DNA from: Zoroaster sp. YZ-2022
Lineage: Eukaryota > Echinodermata > Asteroidea > Forcipulatida > Zoroasteridae
Reading direction: 5' to 3'
DNA length: 64,000 nt
Assembly: GCA_029582265.1 (NCBI GenBank)
Contig: CM055819.1
Location: 9,918,135-9,982,134 of the forward strand
Shown: piece by piece, positions 27,801 to 41,000 of the stretch
How the letters are laid out: every line of letters begins with the position of its first letter
How positions within the stretch are numbered: position 1 is the first letter of the stretch
Made by a program: the position numbers and the translations under genes
Notes under the pieces: model-generated
What the model was told of the DNA's origin: nothing
Database searches by the model: none
Seen by the model: the letters and a program-made list of their open reading frames with translations, nothing else

Positions 27801-30800
27801 CAGTAATCGACCATGCCACATAGGAGGACTTTTTATTTTTTAGTGCTCACCCCCTGGGAAGGGGGGGGGGAGGGTTTCGGTCCATAGCCCATGGACTATA
27901 TAGGATTATTTTAATCTATTTCATACGTTTATGCATAGAGCATCCCTTGTACTTACATTTAATTTCATAATTATTGGCAGCAATTTCATACTCCTCTAAG
28001 AGAGGTTTGCATGCAAACTTTGCATTGGGCCCTTCTCTTGTGGAACATTCCCCTAGACCTTCTTGAAGAATAACGATAATCTCTTGATCAACCAACCTGA
28101 AATCAACAACAAACATACAAGATTATCGATGCTCCTGCCACAAAATGGTGGTAAACTAAGTTAATATTATTAATGGGTATGAAGGCCAAGTACCAGCCAT
28201 TGTGGCCTACAATGTGGTGTCAAAACACTTAGAATGACTATAAAATTACCTATCTCTTCTATACTGCATCTCAGCCTCATACAAGCACACATAGTCACCC
28301 ATGTTGCAGTCTTCAACAGGAGTCACATGTCTGTATTGCCTATGGTAGTAGTAGTATGGTTGCCGATTCTGCTGCTTTTCTACAAAATCTGTTCAAATAA
28401 ATAAATTTGTGCACAAAACTATCATTGAAGGAGAATTTTAACTCATTTCAAAGTACTTTTGCAAAAATTTTAACCACCTTCCATTTTATTGGTCTTTCAA
28501 AAATAAACATTTTGAAAACTTCTCCAAATTATACAATTTTATTTTTTTTTAAATGTAAAAAATATTTTAATTTTCAAGATTAAAAACATTTTTACAACCA
28601 TCAAAACGGGCACTCAAGAAGTGCATGCATATGATCACGCATTGAAATTCAGCATTTTACAAGAGAATTCTTCACTGAAACAAACTGAAACACCAAACTT
28701 CTAATTTCATTTGTAAATTACCGTCCAGTTGAATATGTAACCTTAGTTTATTTTTTTTATTTATTATATTTATTTTGTTTTTTATTTCACAAAATTATGT
28801 ATGTACTGTATGGTACTTGAACTTATATATCAAAGTATATCAATGAATTTCAACTCTTATGTAATGTTAGGCTAGGGTCAAAGGGGGCAACATGACTGGC
28901 ATGTGCTAGCTGGGTCATTCCATGAACGTGGGACCCAAAGTGTGACATGGAGGTCAACATTTCAAGTTCATTAAATAAAGGAAAAATATATCAGTTTTGT
29001 TACCTTATTTATCATAGTTTTGTAGGTTGTCATCTTTTAAAATAATAGATACAAACATTAAAACTGGTGTCATGTATTTACTTCCTGCTTCACCTGATAA
29101 GAGGTTAACGATGTAACAAAATTACAAGGGGACACCGTGTCTTGTTACGTTGTGTAATATACTGACTAAAGTTAATGGATCAAAATAGGGGAGACCCAAG
29201 AAATTTTTGTTTGTTGTCATAGTAGGTCTGTATGAGATGCAACAATAGGTGAAAGTTATAATCATCAGCTCGTACGATGTAAGGAATAGGGGCCTGCCCC
29301 AATATCTGAAATACATGGAAAACACAATTGTCCCACGTTCATGGAATGACCCAGCTACTAATAATAATAATAATGTGGACTTATATGGCGCACGTATCCA
29401 CCAAACTGGTACTCAAGGCGCATTACATTATTACCCCTGCTCATGAGGCGCATAAATCATTCCTGAAACCATCTCAGCTCCCTGGGGAGTATACAGCTCA
29501 ATTGCTGCCATTTCAGCGCATATGGGCTAATCAAACACAACAACCTCACAGGTACATGTACCCATTTACCCCTGGGTGGAGAGAAGCAATTATGGTAAAG
29601 TGTCTTGCTCAAGGACACAAGCACCCCGGTCGCGGTTGGGATTCGAACCCACATTCTGACGACTCGGGCATCAGAATAAAAACCGATGCACTAAACCGCT
29701 CGACCATGGCACTCCATGTAGTAGTACGTCAAACTAGCAAAAGTGTCCCTTATAAGCTCATCCCTTACAAACTCATCCCTGTTGTTATAAACTCGCCCTC
29801 TGACAAACTCGGCCCTCACAAAGTCATCCCCTGACAAACTCGCCCTCCTTCCCCTTCTGGCAAAGTAATGTTTTAACTGGTTTATTATTCGAGAGTAATT
29901 AACACATTATTATAAAGGCAAGATATAACTATTTTAATGAATCCAATTATTATTTTGAGTCTTATAACTCTGTGGTAAATTATTTGGTGATGTATCGCCC
30001 ATGTTTGGGCTGATCTGACGGTAAAATATAGATTTAAATTTTAAATTGCTATTTGTCTGGGGTTTAGGAAGTTATAAGCTATCATTTGAGACATTGAATG
30101 AACAAAATCCGTCAAGGATTAGTACCAGTAAAATAAAAATTAAAATGCTGAATCCTCAGCTTGCACGTGACCATACAATTTATTGTACTTAATGGTCATG
30201 GGCATGTGCAGTCCTCTGATTGGCCAGTGTGGCTGTCAATCAGAATCAATCGCATTTGAAATATCACTTTTATGAACATCAGAACATGACTCCTACCCCA
30301 CACGCTAAATAACATGTTGAGCAAATTCTGTAACTCGTAAACATATGATTTTCTCCCTTCCAGAAAATCCCTCCACTTCCAACTTTACATACAATCATTT
30401 TCAATTATTGGCCATTACTATAACTCCTCACTTACTTTCAAAAAATGTTTTTATCAGGTACTTTTCTGCTCGCCAAATGTCAGCATCTTCAACATGGTTT
30501 CGTACACATCTCTCTCTGTGATAGCACCATTTTAAAATCAGACGCCGAGTGCACAAAAATATGCATATATGCAATGACATTGGCGCTCACATGTTCGCGT
30601 GCTTTTTATAATTGTTACGAATCTTACCCTTCTATTTCACTTCTTTCACTATTAAATATTTTGCTTACGATGCAATTTCTAGCACTCTAAGTCCCAGGGA
30701 TTGTTTCCCCGGACCCTCGATTGTCCGCTATGAATATATGCAATCCATACAAGGCCGCTACTTTTGCTCATCCATATCCAGCACCAACGCAATGCATAAT

Positions 30801-33800
30801 GCAACACCAGCAAGAGCCTTGTGTGCGTGCCACACCCTCCCGCCACGTGGCTTGGAGCCCTCCTTTTTTTCGCATACTTTCCTCGGAGTCCATCATACAC
30901 ACTGAACACAGTTCGTGGGTGTAGCATGGCTAAACAGTCACCGTGACTGACCCGCTCCGTCATAGGCCTTGGTCCGTGCTCCCATACGCAACCGCTGCTC
31001 CCCTCATGCAATAGCTTAGCACCCCAGTAAGCATTGTCCCCTTGAACACGCCCTCCTTTCTGAGTTGTCACTCACTTTACTTTCGTCAAATACCTTTCCT
31101 TATATGGAACAAGGACCTGTTGTATAACCCGATTTTGCACACGTTTCTACCCTTAGACGCAGAAGGCAAGCTTCTCATTGGCTAAGACGCTAAACTAGGC
31201 TAATGTTTTATTCATTCCTAGGCCCCAGATTCCTATATAAACCCAGAGATTTCCTGATCTCGGCGGGAAATGCGGTTCCGAATGATATCTGTGCGGTTCG
31301 ACCTATGAGAGTGTGATATACCGAACTATGACTTGTTGCAACAGTCCAGTGGCTTGTTCGTTGAACCAATGGTGCAGTGCGTCAATTGACCATTGGTTCG
31401 TCTAGCTGATGCGGTCTGGCCCCGTCCAGACACCCCATGTAGTCAAGCCCTGGTGGTCCCCATCGTCGAGACTGACCAGCCGTCCGTCTCTCAGTGCAGC
31501 AGTGCCCGTACCATATACCGAGTGACAAGCCGCATGAACAAATGTTGGTCCAACTGGCTGTATGCGATCCCTTTATACATGTAGTTGATACTCGTACACA
31601 CCATTCGGAACTTGTATATGTAAAGTACAAGACAAGTATTAAGTCTAACTATTGACATGTACCTGAACTACGTGTACACTACCACTCTTGTCATTCATGT
31701 TATTAGTGCCTTTATTGTTGTTGAATCGAGAGAATTTAATAAACCAACCCCATTTGATAGTCACAACAAAGTTTGTGTCTGCCCTTATTATTTTGTTGAC
31801 CCACAATAGTGGGAATGCAACATAATAAACAAAGTTTACACAATATTTATTAGTGTGCGAGTCATGGGAATTGCATACAATGTATTCATTGTAAATGTCA
31901 CTGCATAAATGCATGTATTGGGTCATTCCATGTCAAATCACCCCCCCCCCCCAAAAAAAAAAGAAAGGAAATTTAAACCCTACCCCCTTCAAATTGGTTC
32001 ATATTTGGTGTATGGGGTAATTTTGCCTCAAAAAGCTGAAATTTCAAGTTTTAGCCCCATTGGACGAACGGTTTTCGAGCTACGGCTGGCCATTTTTTGG
32101 CGATTTTGGTCAAAATGGGCATGACCACCCATTTTCAAATGACCATATCTCCCTAACGGGTAGGCCAAATTTGTTGATATTGGTGTCCTTGGAAAGGTAA
32201 TATCATAAGGAATACAAATTTGCCATTTTCTTATGTAGGAGCAATTTAAAGTGTGATGACCTTTTGACCTTTACTTTGACCTTGAATTTAACCTTGAGAT
32301 GAACTTGGGTGAAAATTATACCCCAACATATTTCTACAAAAACATCAAAAAATTGGAGGTATAATATTTTTGGTTTGCTTTCCAGCTCTTCTCAAAGTTG
32401 GCATACACCATGTACTTGATGCAAAAATGTGAGTTCCTATGCAATGTACATGTGTACATGTACAATGTACATTGTACATGTTGTACATTGTAAATTTATG
32501 TATGAGATCAAGTTCCAATTATATAGTCCTTGTTGCAGCCTGAGTGAGAATGAATTAACTACTTTTAAAGTGACAATCTTAATGATCTTTCAATCTATGC
32601 ATTTACCATGTTTTCAGTTATCATATGATAGCGTAGAGTCATCATTTGCAAATTTGGTCACTCCTGCTCATGAGAATTTCATTTCTCCATTCTGATTTTC
32701 AACCTTATATGCCATGTACAATTTATTAAAACCATTCAAATTGGGATCAGAACCTGAACCAATGTTGCAATTGGAAATAAAGGAACAAAACTTTGTCTGC
32801 TGTCTTTATGACAGCTTTCCATGGATTGGTATGGTGGACAAAGTTTCTGAGGAGTTTGGTGACTACCACATCAATTTCATCCATCCTCATGGACCAGCCA
32901 AGCAATTCAATTGGCCATCGCAAACAGACAAATGCTGGGATACAGAAGATAATATTTTGTGCAAGATTAACACTCCATCTCTGACATCATTTATATCAAG
33001 GATTTCATCCACCTACATGTATAACGGGCTCCATGGGACTTGTGATGTGTTCGGGGCTCCATCTATTAATTATTTCCGTACTCAGGTTTTCCGTGCCTTA
33101 GCCAGTACCAGCAACTGATATGTATTTTAGTGTCTTAACATTTTTTGCAATCTATTGTTATGTAATTTTTAATTCATTGTTTTTATATTTATATGTATCA
33201 TTTATCATTTATATTTATCATTTATATTTATCATTTTTCATTTATCATTTATATTTATCATTTATCATTTATATTTATCATTTATATTTATATTTATCAT
33301 TTATATTTATATTTATCATTTCCTGTAATTGGCGGCTCGTCTGCTGTTGGAATTGGACAATAAATAAATAAATAAAATAAATCATCCTCTTCCAGAAAGT
33401 ATTTTATCTCAGCAAATAATACAGCGTGTGCCCAGACTGGATCATTGACCAAGTTGATAATTGAAAACATGGTACATTTAAATGATTAATCTTTAGCCTA
33501 CTGAAGGATCATTAAGATTGCTAATGCACTTTAAAAATAGTTAATTCATTCTCAATCAGGCTGCAAAATTACCCCATACACCAAATATGAACCAATTTGA
33601 AGGGGGTAGGGTTTAACCCATTGGTGATCTGACACGAAATGACCCTATTATGATGTCACACTGTAAGAACTCGGCAACCGATTTAAAGATGGCGTTGTCG
33701 CTGAAGGTGTTTACGTAAAAACATGTCAAAGACACTGACATTTGGCGATCAATAAAGTACCCAATAAAACAAATTTGAAAGTAAGTGACGAGTTATAGTA

Positions 33801-36800
33801 ATGGCTAGGCTTGGGCGGTTCCGGCTGGTACCCGGTTCTACCTGATTCTAAATTGAGAATTGGAACCATGGTTCCACTCTTTTAAAGAACTGGGTACCCG
33901 CAAGAGTTGGTTCCGGAACCGAGTCCTTCAAATACCCGGTTCCCAGAGCCGCGGCTCTAGTAAAATACCCGAGTCCCAGATAAGCAACCGACAAAATGTA
34001 ACTCTAAAGGCGCCACACACAGCTGATGCAAACCGCAATGTCTGTGCATTAGTAGTATGCATTGTGTGTCACTGAGTTGTTTCTAAATTGGCCCCATAAC
34101 ATGGATACTTTGGTTATGGAGATAATAATAATAAAGATTTTTAGCGCGCACATATCCACCCTGCTGGGTGCTCAAGGCGTGGAAACAAAGAAAAAACATG
34201 AATACAAACAATATACAATGATAGCATAGGGGAAAAAATAAATAAATAAATGTACCGAGATACATGTACCTACAATGCAATTACAAATATACATCATCTT
34301 TGAAGAGTTGTGACATAAGATGAGTTTTAAGCATCGACTTAAATCTGGTTATACTATGACAAGATTTGAGTTTAGTTGGAAGATGTTTCCAGAGTCTCGG
34401 AGCTGCGACAGAAAACGACCTATCACCCCAGTTCCATTTTGAAGTTGGTTCCTTTAGGAGTGACATGTTGCTGGAGCGCAAATTGCGTGATGGTGTGTAG
34501 ACTTTAAGCAGTTCAGAAATATAAATTGGAGCAATGTTATTAAAAGATTTGTGAACAATTAGCATAAGTTTAAAAACAATTCTCTGTGAAACAGGAAGCC
34601 AGTGCAGTTCTTTCAAGATTGGCATGATATGGCATGACTTTCTGGACAAAGTCACAACACGAGCTGCTGTGTTTTGTATGTGCTGAAGACGAGATATTTG
34701 ATTCTGCAGGAGACCGTAAAGGAGAGCATTCCCGTTATCGAGCCGTGATGTGACAAACGCATGTATAATTTGTTCAGCAGCACTTTTATTCAAGTATTTC
34801 CTAATTAAACATATTTCTGATATGAAATGATGATATGCGAACAATGTTGGAGATATGTGGTTTTAAAGTCATTGTCAAGTCAAATATAACACCCAAATTA
34901 TGTGCATGTAATGAGGGGGTTATCTGCGAGTCACCAATTGTAATAAATGGAAGAGAAACTTTAGACAATTGCTGATGTGATCCAAATAGAACAAATTCTG
35001 TTTTTTCATCGTTCAATTTCAGGAAGTTTTGTCTCATCCAACTTCGAATCTCTTGAATACATTTCTCCAGTGTTTTAATGCAGGAATCAGCAGGTTCTTG
35101 AGAAGATTTAAAAGTAATGTAAAGCTGCGTGTCATCAGCGTAAACATGGTAATTTAAATTATACTTCAAAATGATATCACGAACTGGCAAGGTATAAACA
35201 GTAAACCACTGTGGGCCGAGCACAGAGCCTTGGGGTACAGAGATGTTGTTAAAAATGTTAACACGTTTCTTGAGAAGTAGAATGATCAAGGTGGCCCCGT
35301 AATATGGATAAACTTGTGACGAAGTTAACAGTCATGATGCTAGTGTTTTTCATGTACTTTCAATGGCATGGACTATAGTACGGTACCTTGTGTAGAGGGG
35401 TGGTACAACTGCTTAATTGCTCCAACCCGTTTATAAATTGGCCCCGTAACATGGATACTTTGGTCATGGAGATGTTAAAAATGTTGACAGCACATGTCTT
35501 GAGAATTGGAATAATCAAGGTTGCCCCGTAATATGGATAATCTTGTGAGGAAGTTAGCCATGTTGCTAGTGTTCTTAATGTACTTTCAAGAGGCATGGAC
35601 GGTAGTACGGTACCTTGTGTATAAGGGGTGGTACAATTGCTTAATTGCTCCAACGTCTGAAGCATGTGCAAAGCCATGGCATGTAAAACACGGCTTGCAA
35701 AGTTGCTTGCTAATGGTAGGATAATGGAAACAAATCTCTAAGTCTAACTTAGGTAACATTTCCATAAAGTTTCCTTAAAGTTTCTGAAACATATTTTAAA
35801 CATTATCATCACCGCATTTGCGGTTGAAAATTGAAACTCCTTCATATCAGGGCGCGGAAACAAGTTTTTTTGTGGAAACGAACCGGCTCCAGAAATTGTG
35901 GAACCGCCCAAGCCTACATGTAGTAATGGGCAATAATTGAAGATGATGTAAAGTTGAAAGCGAAGGGATTTTCTGGAAGGGAGAAAGCATAGGTTTACGA
36001 GTTAGAGAATTTGCTCAACATGTTGTTTAGCGTGTGGGGTAGGAGCCATGTTCTGACGTTCACAGCGACAAATTACATAATTATTCTAAAAATAGGAGAC
36101 TGTGAATGGAAGAAGCATTTGGACTAGGGCCAATACACTGGACTCCCTCCGTATCCTTTGCCCTAGCGCCTCATGTACAAAAAAGGAGCGATTTTTCAAC
36201 TTTTGATCTCCAAATTGTTACAATCTAAAATTTGTGATTAGGTAAGCTTGCTTGCCCAAGCAGACACTTTTGGCATGAAGTTTACTATTGTGAGATCAGT
36301 AATTTTGGTGAAATTTTAATTTAAAAAAATGTTTCGAAAATTTAATGAAAATGAGATATCCTAGAATAACAGATTTTATGCCAAAAGTGTCTGCTTGGGC
36401 AAGGTTACCTCATTACTAAGTTTTAGGTTGTAATAATTAGCAGATCAATTAGCAGAAAAATCACTCCTTTTTTGTACATGTGGTGCTAGGGCCAAGGATA
36501 CCGAGGAGTATAGTGTATTGGCCCTAGTCCAAATGCTTCTTCCATTCACAGTCTTATATTTTTAGAATAATTAAAAATTTGTCGCTGTGAATGTCAGAAC
36601 ATGGCTCCTACCCCAGAATGGGGCTAGCATGCCCCCCGAACTTATAGCCCGATAGGACCCTATCTACAGTGCAAAGTACACTTCCGATAGGCTCCTGACC
36701 AAGAGTTCTTCCCATTCGTACATTGTTGTATACCTGTAAAGTTTGCACTGAATTTTCTCCTTTTTTTGCCTGTTTTCGTTGGCTGAACTGAGGAAATGCA

Positions 36801-37970
36801 GGCACTGTAACTTCTTAACTGCTTCTTGGAGAAACGATTTTTGCTGAAAGATGTCTAAAAAAGAGGAAAATTTCCCCCGACATTTCTCAGAACAACGGCC
36901 AATCTGTGTACAAACTTTTCATGCCATTCATCGAGCAATGACCTTGTCACCTTGGGGTCAGAACATCGATTGCACGGCAGAACATCGATTGCGCAAGGGC
37001 AACAGGACTTTACTGACAGTGCAGGCAATTTAATGAGACGTGTTCTGCCGCGCAATCGATATTCTGACCCCAAGGTCATCGCTCAGGCGCATTATTCATA
37101 ATAATAATAATAATAATAATAATGTGGACTTATATAGCGCACGTATCCAAACTGGTGCTCAAGGCGAATTATATTATTACCCCTGGTCATCAGACTCATA
37201 AATCATTCCTGAAACCATCTCAGCTCCCTGGGGAGTATACAGCTTAATTGCTGCCATTACAGCGCATATCGGGCTAATCAAACACAACAACCAACTCTGC
37301 CCTCACAGGTACCCATTTACCCCTGGGTGGAGAGAAGCAATTATGGTAAAGTGTCTTGCTCAAGGACACAAGCACCATGGTCGCAGTTGGGATTCGAACC
37401 CACATTCTGACGACTCAGCCATCAGAACACAAATCCGATGCACTAAACCACTCGACCATGGCACTCAGCATGAACGGCATGAAAAGTTTGTACACAGAAT
37501 GGCCATTGCTCTGAAAAATATCAGGGAAATCCTCTTTTTTTAGACACATTTCAGCAAAAATCGTTCCACCAAGAGGCAGTTAAGAAGTTATCATGCCTGC
37601 ATTTCCTCGGTTCAGCCAACGAAGACAGGTGAAACTAGAGAGAAGTGTTTGTATTGACAAACACTAGGTGTTCGGGAGTGACGGTAATTGGTGACCTCAT
37701 CAATTGGGATCGTTGAAGAAATGTGACGTTACAGGATCCGCTGTGATTTGATAAACCAACCGCCACTGCGGGCGCCATTCATTCCTGTCCACGGCCACGC
37801 CACCTTGCCTTCCAGATTAACGTCTTGGCCTGTTTGCATGGTCGAGGTATGTGACCTTTTCATGCATATTCAACTTGCGGTTTAAGAGAATACTACGCAA
37901 GTGCACACATGGCAACAGCTCACCGCATAATCAGCAGGCCAGCCTGGTAACTTGCTACATTGTTATGTAC

Positions 37971-38012
<42 letters not shown>

Positions 38013-41000
38013 TGTGGATTTATATAGCGCACGTATCCACCAACTAAGTGGTGCTCAAGGCGCATTATATTATTATCCCTGCTCATAAGGCTCATAAGGC
38101 TCATAAATCATTCCTGAAACCATCACAGCTCCCTGGGGAGTATACAGCTCAATTGCTGCCATTTCTAGCGCATATAGAGCAAACCAACTCTGCCTTCACA
38201 GGTACCCATTTAACCCCTGGGTGGAGAGAAGCAATTATGATTAAGCGTCTTGCTCAAGGACACAAGTGTCACGGCCGTGATTCGAACCCACATTATGTTG
38301 CTAACACCAGAACTTGAATCCGGTAAGCTAGACCGCTCGGCATGTAATGTACTACTGTACATTGTACATTATACAATACATACATACACTGTGTGTGTGC
38401 TTGCTGCTAGTCCGTGAACACTGTCAAACCTTATTACGTTTGTATACGAAGTACATGCACAGTACATTTACAGGTCAAAATGAGTTGGCCATTTTGACTA
38501 GTAAAAGCGTTATCTTGTATTGTTGAGGGTGGTGAAAATGACATTTAAACCCAGTCAACGATTCTCCCGTATGCAGTGACCACAGTTCAACAGTCAAAAA
38601 CAGTTAGTTGACTGATTTTGACCACTGTAGCTACTTGAGCACTACAAAAGTTCAGCTACAGTAGGAGGGTACACAATGATAGACTAGTTACTTTATGTAA
38701 CATACTTGAGGCATTTATTTATAAAATTTCTGTACTCGAATTGCAAATACAAAATGAATTTGCCATAGTGCCATGTTTTGATTGGTAAATTTTTCTGATC
38801 CATACTTTGCCCATCTTAAGTTGTTTACTCCTCCAGCTGATTACAAGAAAATTTATTCCCGTGCAGAGTTTTCAGAAGTTTTTAAATACCACTCATTCGA
38901 GGACAGTTAGACCGCTGAAGCAGTCTGCGGTTCGGGAATTTGGTCAGTGGATAACTCGTTTTGAATGGCTGGATGTTTATTCTTCTGGGGGCACTCAGCA
39001 GAAATGTGATGTATTTTACAGTATTTTGAATAATGCGATTAAGGAGTATTTTCCTATAAAAACCATTAAGTTACATGTAAATGATATGCCATGGATGACA
39101 TCGGAAATAAAGAGTTTGATTGTACGTAGACAAGCTTTATTTGCACATGGTAATTTGAGATGGAAAACTGTAAGAAACAAAATTATCAGACTCATAGCTT
39201 TGGCAAAGAAAGATTATTACCATGGCCGTATACAGAGGTTAAAGACTAAAAATCCAACCGCATGGTATCGTACAATTAAACTAATGACATCCGGTGTTAC
39301 ATCTGAACTTTCAATTGTTCCTCCGCCTGGTGTTGACATTAATGATAATTTGGCCATTGCTAATAGTATTAATGATATTTTTACTTCAGTTGCTGATGAT
39401 TTGGGTCCTCTTGATTTGACAAGCCTTCCTGCTTATTTACCATCTCCTGAACCTTGTTCTTCGGTTCATGTTTGGGAGGTTTACAAACAACTTAGGAAGA
39501 TTAAGTCTCGGAAGGCTGGGGGTCCCGATGGTATCCCAGTTTCTCTTATTCATGAATTTGCTTATGAACTGTGTAAACCTCTGACTAACATTTTTAATTC
39601 ATCGTATCAGGAAGGTTTGGTTCCAAATCAGTGGAAAAAGGCTATTGTTATTCCCTTGCCAAAAAGTTTTCCCCCTTCTTGGAATAACCTTCGACCTGTG
39701 TCCTTAACTGACCATTTTGCAAAAATTTCAGAACATTTTATTGTTCAATGGATTACCTCAGATATACACATTAATTTGGATCCAAACCAGTTTGGTAGTA
39801 GGAAAGGGGTTTCAACAGCTCATTATCTTGTCAAATTAATTGATAATTTATGTTCCCATGCTGAGTTATCTAAGAGTCATAGTAGTCTAGTGGTTACAGA
39901 TTTTAGTAAGGCTTTTGATCATATTGACCATAACATTCTTGTAAAGGACTTGATTCGTCTAGGAACGCGTCCTTCTATAATTCCTTGGATATGTAGTTTT
40001 TTGTCCGAAAGATCTCAATGTGTCAGGTACAACAATTTGTTGTCCAATTTTAACATTTTTAACGGTGGTGTACCACAGGGAACGAAATTTGGTCCATTGG
40101 GTTTCCTTGCAAAGTTTAATGATGTATTAAGTCCGTGTAATGATATGGTCAATAATGGTAAAGTTCTTTGTCTGAAATATGTAGATGATATGACTATTGT
40201 ACAGAACCATTTTAACAATGAACGAACTATCATTCAGGATTCTTTGGATGTATTTGGTGACTGGGCACAACAAAATAACATGAACATTAACTCATCTAAA
40301 TGTGCCAATATGAATGTGTGCTTTATGAAAAATGTTCCCCAGTATGAGCCCCTTTTTATCATGGGTTCTGCTCTTGAGGTGGTGGATTATGTAAAAATTC
40401 TTGGAATCTGGATTAGTTCTAACCTTAAATGGGATAAACACATAGATCATATTTATCGTAAGGCCAATAGTAAGATATACATGCTGAAACTGTTGAAAAA
40501 ATTTAACTTATCTCTACCAGATTTGTTAACTGTATACAAAGGTTACATCCGCCTTTAACTGAATATGCAACTCAAGCATGGAATGCAGGTTTAACTAAAG
40601 CTCAGAATGATAAATTAGAATCCATTCAGAAACGAACCCTTAAAATTATATTGGGTAAAGATTATGGTGATTATCATTCGTCTCTTTCTAAATGTAATAT
40701 TGTATCCTTGCAAAATCGGAGAAAGGATTTATGCCTGAAGTTTGCTACTTCATTGCAAAACTCTGATTTATTTGGAGATTGGTTGCCACAACAAAGACAT
40801 ACTACTGTGCAATATCAGCTTAGACATGCTAACAAATTAACTCAATTTAAGTGTAAGACTAATCGGTTTAAAAATAGTCCTATCCCTTATTTTGTCAATA
40901 TTTTGAATGGTAATTAGTTTTGTGTCCTATTTTGTGCATGTATTTTTAATGTTTTATTATGTATTTAGTATTTGTTGAGTGTGGTTAATTGTATACTTTG

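Larger units (their letters stand above)
31919..33646. mobile_element. 1.7-kb TIR element, GGGTCATTCCATG family, with small ORF
   Basis: Left end TGGGTCATTCCATGTCAAAT and right end the inverse with a few changes (GATCTGACACGAAATGACCC). Just inside, AAACCCTACCCCCTTCAAAT then TTGGTTCATATTTGGTGTAT is repeated in inverse at 33570-33620. A second inverted pair lies at about 32525-32620 and 33450-33555. It carries the ORF at 32714-33118 and an ATTTATC-rich minisatellite. Non-autonomous: no transposase core. Confidence 0.82.
33806..35920. mobile_element. hAT-like element, TAGGCTTGGGCGGTTCC ends, with nested LINE
   Basis: Ends TAGGCTTGGGCGGTTCC and GGAACCGCCCAAGCCTA are 17-bp perfect inverted repeats. 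TAGTAATGG appears next to both ends (with 1-4 extra bases), consistent with a target duplication. The first ten bases are shared with the elements at 26683 and 53505, but the interior is GGTTCC/GGAACC-rich rather than ATATCG-rich. It contains an internal duplication (GGCCCCRTAACATGGATACT and CAAGGTKGCCCCGTAATATG blocks) and a LINE inserted in one of the two duplicate units. Confidence 0.85.
33660..36060 (-). repeat. Dispersed repeat R, copy split by a transposon
   Basis: The left part (33660-33805) and right part (35921-36060) together match the reverse complement of 30285-30560. The break coincides with the 9-bp sequence TAGTAATGG present on both sides of the inserted element. Confidence 0.85.

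Noticed and set aside
30679..31071. 130-residue minus-strand frame
   Set aside because: No motif, overlapping frames on the other strand, and its locus looks like repeat or LTR sequence; not supported as a gene.
33120..33371. Hydrophobic YIYHLYLSF-type frame that looks like a membrane protein
   Set aside because: It is a translation of the ATTTATC minisatellite.
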